Below are positions 7,440-15,221 of a stretch of 64,000 bases of DNA, piece by piece. Numbering within the stretch: position 1 is the stretch's first letter; each line of letters opens with the position of its first letter. The stretch covers positions 1 through 64,000 of the forward strand of contig JAMPFQ010000004.1 in NCBI GenBank assembly GCA_023664345.1, written 5' to 3'. The translations under genes and the position numbers were made by a program. This DNA comes from Lachnospiraceae bacterium. GTDB taxonomy: Bacteria > Bacillota > Clostridia > Lachnospirales > Lachnospiraceae. The notes under the pieces were generated by a model that made no database searches, was not told where the DNA came from, and saw only the letters and a list, made by a program, of their open reading frames with translations.

Positions 7440-7594
7440 GTAACTGTTCAGAACCCTGTTCTTCACAGTTACATTGATGCACAGAAATTATGCATTCTGC
7501 ATAATTTCGCGCCCGCTGTCTCGGGTTTTCTGTGACTTCCGCTGACGCTTCACTCACAAAAAACACCTCGCGGATGTATCTGTTGAACAGTTAC
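7440..7594. repeat. MITE-like palindromic element
   Basis: A 155-bp non-coding element bounded by perfect 11-bp inverted repeats (GTAACTGTTCA at 7440-7450, TGAACAGTTAC at 7584-7594). It holds an internal perfect palindrome (GAAATTATGCA, TTC, then its complement, near 7486-7510). The right terminal repeat supplies the TAA stop codon of the fumarase beta gene. A related sequence lies at 48985-49075. The shape resembles a miniature inverted-repeat element, but no transposase is present in the window. Confidence 0.6.
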
Positions 7595-8142
7595 CCCTTT
7601 ACAAATTGTTTCACAGCTGTCTCATAAAGGTCATTCCCCTGAGGATCCATCACAACGATAACAGGAAAATCCTTCACTTCCAGTTTACGGATTGCTTCCG
7701 TCCCCAGATCATCATATGCGATCACCTCCGAGGATATGATCGAGCGGGAAAGCAGCGCTCCCGCACCTCCCACCGCCGCAAAATATACCGCGCCGTTGCG
7801 CACGACGGCATCCTTTACCTCCTGCGTCCTCCTGCCTTTCCCTATCATCCCTTTCAGCCCCAGATCCAGCAGGGCGGGCGCGTACTTGTCCATCCTGCTG
7901 GCGGTAGTAGGCCCTGCGGATCCGATGGTTCTTCCTGGTCTGGCGGGGGAGGGCCCCATATAGTAGATGATATTATCCTTCATATCCAGGGGAAGCGGTT
8001 CTCCCGTTTCCAGCGCCTCCTGCATTCTCTTATGGGCCGCATCCCTTGCAGTGTAGATGGTTCCCGTAAGGTACACATAGTCTCCCGCTGTCAGGGCGGC
8101 TGCATCCTCATCACTGAGAGGCACGCTGATATATTTATCCAT
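7591..8142 (-). CDS. fumB: Fe-S hydro-lyase (class I fumarase type), beta subunit
   Basis: A 183-residue protein matching the C-terminal (beta) part of class I fumarase/tartrate dehydratase. GDYVYLTGTIYTARDAAHKR and GSAGPTTASRMDKY are signature substrate-binding stretches. With the alpha subunit directly upstream it forms the 4Fe-4S enzyme that interconverts fumarate and malate, though tartrate cannot be excluded. I start at 8142, where AGGAAAGGA precedes the ATG; the longer open frame runs into a hairpin element. The symbol follows the FumA/FumB naming of split clostridial enzymes. Confidence 0.88.
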   Translation of the reverse strand: MDKYISVPLSDEDAAALTAGDYVYLTGTIYTARDAAHKRMQEALETGEPLPLDMKDNIIYYMGPSPARPGRTIGSAGPTTASRMDKYAPALLDLGLKGMIGKGRRTQEVKDAVVRNGAVYFAAVGGAGALLSRSIISSEVIAYDDLGTEAIRKLEVKDFPVIVVMDPQGNDLYETAVKQFVKG

Positions 8143-8180
8143 GTAAGCATATCCTTTCCTGCTAACTCCCATAATTCCAA

Positions 8181-8283
8181 AGCCAACAAGTTGGCTTATG
8201 AAGAATGCCCTGACCAAAGCGAACAAGTTCGCTTGGGCATTCTTCGGTGTGAAGAAAGTCTGCAAAGCAGACTTTCTTCACAC
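8181..8283. repeat. Triple-hairpin intergenic element between fumarase subunits
   Basis: Three consecutive hairpins: AGCCAAC/GTTGGCT at 8181-8196; a nested stem with GAAGAATGCCC/GGGCATTCTTC and an inner AAGCGAAC/GTTCGCTT; and a perfect 17-bp stem at 8247-8283 with an AAA loop. The last one overlaps the stop codon of the alpha-subunit gene. It resembles the other long multi-hairpin elements of this window and could set the ratio or stability of the two cistrons. Confidence 0.7.
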
Positions 8284-9120
8284 TATCCTCACCGCATGTC
8301 GGTTCACATGGCAGCAGATATTGACCGCCACCGGCAAGCCCGCAATGTGGGTGGGATATGTATTGATGTTGACCGCCAGGGCTGTTGTGGTGCCGCCCAG
8401 CCCGCCGGGTCCGATCCCAGAAGCGTTGACTTTCTCCAGCAGTTCCTGCTCCATCTCCCGGACATAAGGAATGGAGGACCGCTCATCCACAGGCCGCGTC
8501 AACGCTTTCTTCGCCATCAGCGCACACTTCTCAAAGGTTCCGCCGACGCCAACCCCCACCACCATGGGAGGGCATGCATTAGGGCCCGCGTCTTTCACCG
8601 CGGTCAGAATCGCCTCTTTCACGCCGTCCATGCCGTCAGCCGGTTTCAGCATGAAAACCCTGCTCATATTTTCACTGCCGAAGCCCTTGGGCGCTACAGT
8701 GATCTTCACCTGATTCCCCGGCACGATCTCATAATGGATCACCGCTGGCGTATTATCCTTTGTATTCTCACGGAATATGGGATCCTTTACCACGGATTTC
8801 CTCAGGAAGCCTTCCCTGTATCCCTGGCGCACGCCCTCATGAACAGCCTCTTCCAGGGAGCCTCCCTCAAAATGAACCTCCTGCCCGATCTCCATGAAGA
8901 TAACCGCCATACCGGTATCCTGGCAGATGGGGATCATATCTTCACCCGCGATCCGCATGTTTTCCTGCAGCTGCCCAAGGATCTGGCGTCCCAGGGGCGC
9001 CTCCTCGGTCTCCGCCGCGTTCTTCAGGGCGCATTTCATATCCCGGGACAGGAAATGGTTCGCCTCTATGCACATCTCTTTGATATTTGCCGTGACCTCG
9101 CTGACATTCAGTGTTCTCAT
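8278..9120 (-). CDS. fumA: Fe-S hydro-lyase (class I fumarase type), alpha subunit
   Basis: A 280-residue alpha subunit of a class I fumarase/tartrate dehydratase. It binds the 4Fe-4S cluster through conserved cysteines; PICQDTG, NACPPMVVGVGVGG and the basic segment near the C-terminus are diagnostic. It works with the beta subunit encoded after a hairpin element. It starts nine bases after the HIT gene stop, making it fifth in a six-gene operon. The separate alpha and beta chains are usual for anaerobes, where oxygen-sensitive fumarases suffice. Confidence 0.92.
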   Translation of the reverse strand: MRTLNVSEVTANIKEMCIEANHFLSRDMKCALKNAAETEEAPLGRQILGQLQENMRIAGEDMIPICQDTGMAVIFMEIGQEVHFEGGSLEEAVHEGVRQGYREGFLRKSVVKDPIFRENTKDNTPAVIHYEIVPGNQVKITVAPKGFGSENMSRVFMLKPADGMDGVKEAILTAVKDAGPNACPPMVVGVGVGGTFEKCALMAKKALTRPVDERSSIPYVREMEQELLEKVNASGIGPGGLGGTTTALAVNINTYPTHIAGLPVAVNICCHVNRHAVRIV

Positions 9121-9129
9121 GGAAATTCC

Positions 9130-9537
9130 TCACTCCGTGATCTCTTTGCGCACCGCTTCCAGTTCTTCCTGAGAGGGCTGTCCGGGAACCCAGCCGATCC
9201 GCTGCCCGTCGTCCTTATAGCGGGGGATCACATGCAGATGGAAATGATCCACGGTCTGTCCCGCCGTCTCTCCATTGTTCTGAATCAGGTTCAGGCCGTC
9301 GCATTTCAGCTTATCCCGCATGACGCACGCCATCTTCTTCCCCAAAACGAAAGCCGCAGCCGCCGTCTCTTCGGGCAGTTCATAAATATTGGCCGCATGC
9401 TCTTTGGGCAAAATCAGGGCATGTCCTCTGGCCGCCGGTCCCAGATCCAGGATCACACGAAATCTTTCATCCTCGTAAATGGTTTTGGACGGGATCTCTC
9501 CCTGCGCAATCTTACAGAAAATACAGTCGCTCATCAT
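9130..9537 (-). CDS. HIT family nucleotide-binding protein
   Basis: A 135-residue histidine-triad protein of the Hint type. CIFCKIAQGEIPS starts the domain (the two Cys may bind zinc), and HFHLHVIP is the HxHxH active site that hydrolyses nucleoside phosphoramidates or adenylates. The start is one of two adjacent ATG codons (9537 or 9534) after AAGGAA. Eleven bases separate it from the flavoprotein gene upstream and nine from the fumarase alpha gene downstream. Its cellular role is not shown by context. Confidence 0.93.
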   Translation of the reverse strand: MMSDCIFCKIAQGEIPSKTIYEDERFRVILDLGPAARGHALILPKEHAANIYELPEETAAAAFVLGKKMACVMRDKLKCDGLNLIQNNGETAGQTVDHFHLHVIPRYKDDGQRIGWVPGQPSQEELEAVRKEITE

Positions 9538-9548
9538 AATGTTCCTTT

Positions 9549-10541
9549 CTATGCTTTATCGTCAAACACAAATAACTGATCCAATGCCCGCAGGATCCTA
9601 AAATCGCCCTTGGTCTTCATGACCCCGGACATAAACGCTCTCTGGAATGTCATCCTGCCGCTCACGATATCATCCATCGCGTCCCGGCTTAACTGCATCT
9701 CCACGTCAGGCTGTTCAGGCATGCCGTAGCTGCAGTTTAACTGCGGACCCTTTACCGAAACCACCAATACCTTTTTCTCTATGGTAATGGCATATTCCGC
9801 GTCAAATCCCGGCTGGGGCCTGAAACACTTCTTCAGGACAGCGATATATTCCTCATCATCACCGCTGTCCTCACTCATCATGCCTCTGAACAGGCTGGCC
9901 AGTTCCTGGATATCCTCTTTCTGCCGCTGCACATAAGTATCATCCGAGACATACTGAGACAGCTGCTCCGTCTCCTGAGGAGTCAGATCCAACGTCTGGG
10001 GCACATTGATCTTCTGCTTCACCACCTGATTGCTTGCCGGAAAACTGGCCATGTGCTGGTTGATGGTGCGGTACATGTTTTCCGCCTTTTTCTCAATGAT
10101 CCGGAGATAGTCCTCATTCATTTCCAACACTACCGTATTTTCAATATAGCCGCACAGGCCGCTGCAAGGCAGTCCTCCCAGGATCTCCCAAGAGGTAGCA
10201 AGGCTCAGCTTCGCCTCCTGTTCACCGTAAGTGGTGGACATGACCACAGGGCACATGTAGATCTTCGCGATCTTTTCCTTGTCGCCATAGAGCCAGCAGG
10301 CATCCAAAAACTGCTGCATGAAGCCGCCGATTCCATACCATTCCACCGTAGTAGCCAGGATAACACCGTCCGCGTCTTTCAGTGTCTGGGGAAGAGTAGT
10401 GATGGTATTCTTGCATTCATACAGATTATAACGGGTCACATTAACCCTGAGTTCTTCCAATATTTCCTGCATCTTGTTGATGACATAGGATGTGGGATCG
10501 TCAATGATGCCCCGTCCGCCGTAATAAATATTAATATTCAC
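9549..10541 (-). CDS. Flavodoxin-like NAD(P)H oxidoreductase with C-terminal SCP2 domain
   Basis: A 330-residue two-domain protein. Residues 1-170 are a flavodoxin/FMN-reductase fold (IYYGGRG near the start as the FMN phosphate loop, then ADGVILATTVEWYGIGGFMQQFLD). Residues about 220-330 match the SCP2 sterol-carrier fold (PDVEMQLSRDAMDDIVSGRM), a hydrophobic-ligand pocket. I prefer the GTG at 10541: AGGAGG lies seven bases upstream, and this start overlaps the rhomboid stop by 11 bases. The substrate is unknown; the domain pairing suggests reduction of a lipophilic molecule (inference). Confidence 0.75.
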   Translation of the reverse strand: MNINIYYGGRGIIDDPTSYVINKMQEILEELRVNVTRYNLYECKNTITTLPQTLKDADGVILATTVEWYGIGGFMQQFLDACWLYGDKEKIAKIYMCPVVMSTTYGEQEAKLSLATSWEILGGLPCSGLCGYIENTVVLEMNEDYLRIIEKKAENMYRTINQHMASFPASNQVVKQKINVPQTLDLTPQETEQLSQYVSDDTYVQRQKEDIQELASLFRGMMSEDSGDDEEYIAVLKKCFRPQPGFDAEYAITIEKKVLVVSVKGPQLNCSYGMPEQPDVEMQLSRDAMDDIVSGRMTFQRAFMSGVMKTKGDFRILRALDQLFVFDDKA

Positions 10542-11184
10542 CTGATGCCTCCTGACTTCCGTTCTTTTTCTTCCAGACAGCGCACATGAGACTGCCGGCG
10601 GCAAAGCCTGCCATCAATCCGCCCAGATGCGCCGCATTGTCCACATTTCCGCTTGTATACCCACTGTACAGAGATAACAATATCATCAGCATGACTCTGG
10701 TGGGAGTCACATTCTCCATCTTTTTGCCCCGGAACAGCACCATGGCCAAAAGGACACCATCCAGACCGAATATGGCTCCGCTGGCTCCCACCGATCCCGC
10801 CACGATCCCATTTCGGGCTTTCACATACAGGGACAGGAGATTACCGGATATTCCGGAGAGGAAATAAAGGAACGCAAACCAGATATGTCCGATCTCCTTT
10901 TCTATCATGGCCCCCAGAAAAAACAGGATCAGCATATTGTTAAAAATATGGCTTGTGCTGCCGTGCAGGAACATGGCCCAGAGAATCCGTCCGTATTCCT
11001 TGTATCCCAGAACGCTCCTCACATCCAGCATTCCCGCGCCATACAATACATCCCCCGCAAACATGCAGGCAAGATACACCAGAACATTTATGGCCACCAG
11101 CGCTCCGCTGACCAGGGGAATCTCCTTTGATCTTTTCAATGCTGCCAGCTCCCTTTTATACCAGTTCAAAGCTTTCCACTTCAT
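10531..11184 (-). CDS. Rhomboid family intramembrane serine protease
   Basis: A 217-residue polytopic membrane protein with about six transmembrane segments. HIFNNMLILFFLG carries the conserved His and Asn, GSVGASGAIFG contains the catalytic Ser (GxSG), and AAHLGGLMAGF the catalytic His. It would cleave transmembrane substrates within the bilayer. Its start overlaps the MgtC gene end by 29 bases and its end overlaps the flavoprotein gene, indicating tight coupling. The substrate is not indicated. Confidence 0.92.
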   Translation of the reverse strand: MKWKALNWYKRELAALKRSKEIPLVSGALVAINVLVYLACMFAGDVLYGAGMLDVRSVLGYKEYGRILWAMFLHGSTSHIFNNMLILFFLGAMIEKEIGHIWFAFLYFLSGISGNLLSLYVKARNGIVAGSVGASGAIFGLDGVLLAMVLFRGKKMENVTPTRVMLMILLSLYSGYTSGNVDNAAHLGGLMAGFAAGSLMCAVWKKKNGSQEASGEY

Positions 11185-11839
11185 CCATCACGATAAACAT
11201 TTTGATGATCTCGTCCCTCCCGTATTTCGCGGGCACTATGGCAAAACATCTCATGGAGGGACCCGTACTGCTCTTCTTGTCCCATTTGATCTGATACAAT
11301 GTCATCTGATAACTGTCTATCTTTTCCATCAGTTTCTCATAGTCTTCCAGTCCTCTGGGCAGCCGGAAGCAAACCTGCACTCTGGTGGACTGCTTCACCA
11401 CCCACAGATTTTTGTGGAGAAACCATTGAATCAGCAGCATGATAGCGGTAGCGCCCAGTCCCATGGCGTACATCCCCGCACCCAATGCCATGCCGATGCC
11501 TATGGTCGCCCAGATGCCTACCGCCGTGGTGATGCCGCTGACATAACCCTGTCTTCCGATAAAAATGATGCCGCCGCCTAGAATACCGATTCCGGTGATG
11601 ATGCCTGCAGCCACCCGCGACACATCCCAGGAAGCGCCGGACACCCCCATCACATCCATAAAGCCGTACTTCGAGACAATCATCATCAGGGCCGCCGCCA
11701 GGGCGACCACCATATGCGTCCTGGTCCCTGCCACCTTGATCCGCCGCTGCCGCTCAATGCCAATGGCGCCGCCACATATGCAGGCAAGGACAAGCCTGAG
11801 AAAAAAGATCAAAATAGTTACTGTCTTACTGTAAAACAC
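11156..11839 (-). CDS. MgtC/SapB family membrane protein
   Basis: About 227 residues. Four to five N-terminal transmembrane helices contain the family signature (RLVLACICGGAIGIERQRR, GGGIIFIGRQGYVSGITTAVGIW), followed by a cytoplasmic ACT-like domain (residues about 150-227). MgtC proteins affect membrane energetics and magnesium or phosphate adaptation, but the biochemical activity is debated. I prefer the GTG at 11839, eight bases after AAGGAG; an ATG at 11875 lacks a ribosome site and lies in the repeat. It is first in the operon with rhomboid, flavoprotein, HIT and fumarase genes. Confidence 0.88.
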   Translation of the reverse strand: MFYSKTVTILIFFLRLVLACICGGAIGIERQRRIKVAGTRTHMVVALAAALMMIVSKYGFMDVMGVSGASWDVSRVAAGIITGIGILGGGIIFIGRQGYVSGITTAVGIWATIGIGMALGAGMYAMGLGATAIMLLIQWFLHKNLWVVKQSTRVQVCFRLPRGLEDYEKLMEKIDSYQMTLYQIKWDKKSSTGPSMRCFAIVPAKYGRDEIIKMFIVMDEVESFELV

Positions 11840-11874
11840 AGAAAACGCTCCTTGTATCATGTTTCCGCAAGTCA

Positions 11875-12098
11875 CAGGGCAGAGACCCTGAACACCGGTG
11901 GTGTCCAGGGTTCGCTTCGCTCGTCAAATCCCCAAAAAAGCATCTGCCCGTGCAAGCTCGGCATCTGCTTTTTCGGGCACTTGATTACAGGGCAGAGACC
12001 CTGAACACCGGTGGTGTCCAGGGTTCGCTTCGCTCGTCAAATCCCCAAAAAAGCATCTGCTCGTGCAAGCACGGCATCTGCTTTTTCGGGCACTTGAC
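11875..12098. repeat. Tandem repeat, two 113-bp copies
   Basis: Two nearly identical 113-base units start at 11875 and 11988. Each carries an imperfect palindrome (CCCTGAACACC, GGT, GGTGTCCAGGG) and a direct duplication of GCATCTGC around a short variable core. The array fills the gap between the MgtC operon and the end of the Tad operon. No ORF uses it. Confidence 0.9.
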
Positions 12099-12156
12099 TC
12101 TGCCCTTTGCGGACATTATAGCATATTGTCTCCGTAAATGGAAGTTTTTCCTTTTT

Positions 12157-13287
12157 TCAACGGAATATGACTGTCACATTGCCGCATTTGATCTCATCTT
12201 CCCGTTCCAGCTTCTTTCTCTCATAGGGCTGCAGGCGAAGTCCGTTTTTAAAAGTGCCGTTGGTGGAATTCAGATCCTCCAGATAGATTTCCATCCCCTG
12301 TTTTATGATCCTGGCATGCATCCTGCTGACGGACATATCCTCCAGCACCAGATCCACCTCCTCTTTCTTTTTTCCAATGGAGAAAATATCCTTGTCAAGA
12401 TCCGCCAGCAGCTGCCCTTGGGAGGAATAGAGCCTGTGGGTCAGTTTCGCGGAATCCGGTGTCTCTTCCACATAGACGGTCCGTCCATACTCTGTATCCT
12501 GGCCTTCCGTCTCTCTTTCCCGACATTCGTATACGGTGTCTTCTGCAACGGCATAGCCGCTCATGGCCTCTTGCATCGTCCGCAGATGATCGGCTCTGAT
12601 TTCCTTATTTTTCTTCTTTCCCTCAAAAATACCGAAAAGTTTCTTTTTCTGTCCGCGCTCCCCGTCTGTCTGCTGCGGTTCCCGCTCTGCAGCCACTGTG
12701 TCCGGAGTTTCAGGCAGTTTTGGCTTTTCCTCCTCTTTCCGCTCCAGAACTGCGGCATCCTCGAATATCTGCCCCTGCAGGTAAACATCACCGCTTTTTT
12801 CCAGTTGGTCATAAACCCGGTATACGAACCCTACCAGGACCTCATCTTCGTAATCGATATGTTCCACCCAGAAATCCACCAGTTTTCCGAAACCGTTTTC
12901 CTGCTGATAATAAGGAACATACATGAAAGAAAATACCCGGTTATCCAAATCCAGGAATACCTGTTCGGGATACCAGATCACATTATGCTCGTCCAGCAAA
13001 AAACGGTCCAGTTCCTGTTGGATCTGTCTGTAACTCCACATAAAATCCCGCAGCCATTCCCTGGTGATGACCCGGTTTTCAAACAGCTGCACGATACTCT
13101 GCTTTGAGGAAATGTCATAATATAAATATGCAGATCCATCAATATAGCGCAGGCTGCAGGGCAGAAGCCCCTTGATGCCTCCTCTGCTCAGAATACAGTA
13201 TTGATATCTTGTGTCCTCCGGTTTCCTGTCCAGAAGCAGCCGTTCATAATTGCAATGCAGATTTCTCACATATTCCGTCTGTAACAT
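12157..13287 (-). CDS. FHA domain protein with DUF6382-like N-terminus
   Basis: A 376-residue soluble protein. Residues 1-185 form a conserved N-terminal domain seen with Tad loci in Lachnospiraceae (DUF6382-like; tentative). A low-complexity Lys/Glu linker follows. Residues about 285-376 are a forkhead-associated domain that binds phosphothreonine peptides: FSIGKK, SVSRMHARI and LNSTNGTFKNG are its core. The TAA stop of the TadE gene directly precedes the ATG, and GGAGGG lies inside the last TadE codons. Last in the Tad operon, it may link pilus assembly to Ser/Thr phosphorylation (inference). Confidence 0.85.
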   Translation of the reverse strand: MLQTEYVRNLHCNYERLLLDRKPEDTRYQYCILSRGGIKGLLPCSLRYIDGSAYLYYDISSKQSIVQLFENRVITREWLRDFMWSYRQIQQELDRFLLDEHNVIWYPEQVFLDLDNRVFSFMYVPYYQQENGFGKLVDFWVEHIDYEDEVLVGFVYRVYDQLEKSGDVYLQGQIFEDAAVLERKEEEKPKLPETPDTVAAEREPQQTDGERGQKKKLFGIFEGKKKNKEIRADHLRTMQEAMSGYAVAEDTVYECRERETEGQDTEYGRTVYVEETPDSAKLTHRLYSSQGQLLADLDKDIFSIGKKKEEVDLVLEDMSVSRMHARIIKQGMEIYLEDLNSTNGTFKNGLRLQPYERKKLEREDEIKCGNVTVIFR

Positions 13288-13740
13288 TTAAATCCCTCCT
13301 GTGATCCTGCGACAGTTTCTGATGAATGTTATGGGCGAGATCCTGTGCGCCTTGTATCCTGCCCGGGCACTCCAGATATCTTCCCCGTTCCTGAGATTCC
13401 AGCCCGGCACGGGGAAACGAAATTCTCCTTTTCCGACTGCCTCGATGATCTTCTTTTCCATTTTGACTTCCAGCATGATCAGATCCCATGCCACATACTT
13501 ATTTCGATACAGCCCCGCCGTCTGTGCCCGGATTTTTTCCTCCAGTTCCTCTCCGGTCCGCGCTTCGGCTGTGGCCGCTTTGACGGCCTGTGCCGCCACA
13601 TCCTGCTCCATAAGGCATCTGTCATACTGAAAGGTAAACAGACAGACTGCCAGCAGTATGGCGGATACGGTCAGAGGCACCACCAACGCCGCTTCCACGG
13701 AGAAGAACGCATTCATTTTTACCTTGTTTTCTCTGTTCAT
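13288..13740 (-). CDS. TadE-like minor pilin
   Basis: A 150-residue pseudopilin. A short basic N-terminus leads into FFSVEAALVVPLTVSAILLA, a TadE hydrophobic segment with the conserved Glu after the prepilin cleavage region. The rest is a small extracytoplasmic domain. AGGAGG precedes the ATG at 13740 and overlaps the end of the prepilin peptidase gene. It is probably processed by one of the two prepilin peptidases in the operon. Confidence 0.8.
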   Translation of the reverse strand: MNRENKVKMNAFFSVEAALVVPLTVSAILLAVCLFTFQYDRCLMEQDVAAQAVKAATAEARTGEELEEKIRAQTAGLYRNKYVAWDLIMLEVKMEKKIIEAVGKGEFRFPVPGWNLRNGEDIWSARAGYKAHRISPITFIRNCRRITGGI

Positions 13741-13746
13741 TTCCTC

Positions 13747-14187
13747 TTAACCTCCTATGATCCTACATAACGCAAATCCTGCTGTCAAAAACGGGACATA
13801 TGGGATTGCGGTTCCTTTATCAGCCTTTTTCAAGAGCAGAAGCGTCGCCGACAGGACGGATATCAGAATCAGACTAAGCATTGTGGTCAGCATACATTGC
13901 CCGAACCCCAAAACGCTTCCCAGGATCGCCAGAATGATACCGTCCGCCCATCCGGCTTTTCGTGTTCCCAGAGCCACCAGCAATAAAATCGCCCCAGGTA
14001 TCATTCCCGCCAACAAATCTGCCGGATTATTTTCCCCCCATAAGCATTTACAGATTCCGACTCCCGCCGCAGCCACTCCTCCCACTATGATCGTCCACAC
14101 CGGTACTTTCCTGTATCGGATATCGAACATGCTTGATCCCAGAAGCCACACAAATATCAGCAGCATTGCAAATGATCTTCTATCCAT
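13747..14187 (-). CDS. A24 prepilin peptidase (second TadV/CpaA-like)
   Basis: A 146-residue polytopic membrane aspartyl protease. SSMFDIRYRKVPVW holds the first catalytic Asp, and GWADGIILAILG takes the place of the usual GxGD motif for the second. It trims Flp or TadE-type prepilins before assembly. It is short, and the second motif is atypical (GWADG). A second A24 peptidase starts the same operon at 22268, so the two may divide pilin and pseudopilin substrates. Confidence 0.85.
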   Translation of the reverse strand: MDRRSFAMLLIFVWLLGSSMFDIRYRKVPVWTIIVGGVAAAGVGICKCLWGENNPADLLAGMIPGAILLLVALGTRKAGWADGIILAILGSVLGFGQCMLTTMLSLILISVLSATLLLLKKADKGTAIPYVPFLTAGFALCRIIGG

Positions 14188-14200
14188 TTCCTCATCCTCT

Positions 14201-15190
14201 CTATGGCGTGCCCGTGCACCTGCTGCAGGGCCGATAATCTCCCGCGTCTTTCAGCAGGATGGCAGATACGGTCCTTTTCAGGCCGGAGCAGTCCCTGCTG
14301 TAATGAAAGCAGTCCCCTTCCCGCGCGATATATAAGGTGTCCGTTACCGTTTCTCCCCGACATTTCTCACACTCCGCATATTTTCCGCCGTTTTCGTTGC
14401 GGTAGGCTCCCTGTGTCCCCGCCGCGATCTCCTGTATGGAAAGGCACAGGTGCGTACAGCCTCTGTCCCTGTGATACACAGTTCCGGTCTCTGTCACATA
14501 TACGGTGATCAGTTTCTCCTCGCCCCCGCCGCTGTTTCCCACGATGTCATAACCGTTCCAGATATGGGCGTGATAACGATTGGCCATCCGAAAAGGCAGA
14601 AATCCTGTCAGGCTGCACCACGGAGAAACCTCATAGGTCAAAGTGATCTCCATCTCGTCATTATCCTGCAGCACTTCGCTTTCCCACAACTGCAGTCCCT
14701 CCACTCCCCGGGACAGAGGCGATGCGTTCAGATAATCTTCCTCCAGATAATCGACAATCTGATTTTTGATATAGATATAAGAAAACGCAATCCCTGCCAT
14801 CTCTTTCCACCATGCATCTCCATCTTCCGGCTCCACGGAGCGGAGGGATTCCTCGTTATCCAGGGCATACCCGTAAACCGCCAGCCTGTTCCCCGTCTCC
14901 CAGAGCGCCGCCTGAAGATTCCCATGAAGACGGATCATCTCTATGGCACAGCTCAGGTTCAACAGGAAAAACAGAAACACCGGCAGCGCCACCGCCGCCT
15001 CCACCGTCATTCCGGCATACAGCTTCCGGGTGAGGAAGGCGGACAGCGATGTCCTCTCTATGGAGGTATGTACCGATCCATCCGGGTCTTGGGCGGGACC
15101 CGGCCCTATGTGCATGTCCTGATCAGTCGGAGAAGGATTTCCATAGTCTGTCAACGAGTTACATTTCTTTTTTCTCCATAGAAAAGACAT
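14201..15190 (-). CDS. TadE/TadG-like pilus protein with tandem Cys motifs
   Basis: A 329-residue protein. After a 55-residue cytoplasmic leader comes a pseudopilin-type segment (MTVEAAVALPVFLFFLLNL) with the conserved Glu, then an extracytoplasmic domain. The C-terminal 100 residues hold two copies of a YH/FH-x4-C-x2-L ... C-x2-C pattern (VYHRDRGCTHL with CEKC; CFHYSRDCSGL with CSRC), like small Ada-type zinc-binding motifs. AAGGAAGG lies nine bases before the ATG. The motifs suggest metal or disulfide stabilisation of a surface minor pilin. Confidence 0.75.
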   Translation of the reverse strand: MSFLWRKKKCNSLTDYGNPSPTDQDMHIGPGPAQDPDGSVHTSIERTSLSAFLTRKLYAGMTVEAAVALPVFLFFLLNLSCAIEMIRLHGNLQAALWETGNRLAVYGYALDNEESLRSVEPEDGDAWWKEMAGIAFSYIYIKNQIVDYLEEDYLNASPLSRGVEGLQLWESEVLQDNDEMEITLTYEVSPWCSLTGFLPFRMANRYHAHIWNGYDIVGNSGGGEEKLITVYVTETGTVYHRDRGCTHLCLSIQEIAAGTQGAYRNENGGKYAECEKCRGETVTDTLYIAREGDCFHYSRDCSGLKRTVSAILLKDAGDYRPCSRCTGTP

Positions 15191-15221
15191 CGCCGTCCGC
15201 CTTCCTTTCCTGCATTTTGAT

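Noticed and set aside
7606..9579. 657-codon plus-strand open frame opposite the fumarase and HIT genes
   Set aside because: It runs antisense across three well-identified genes and their hairpin spacer, is rich in His, Arg and Pro as mirror frames are, and has no ribosome site or domain.
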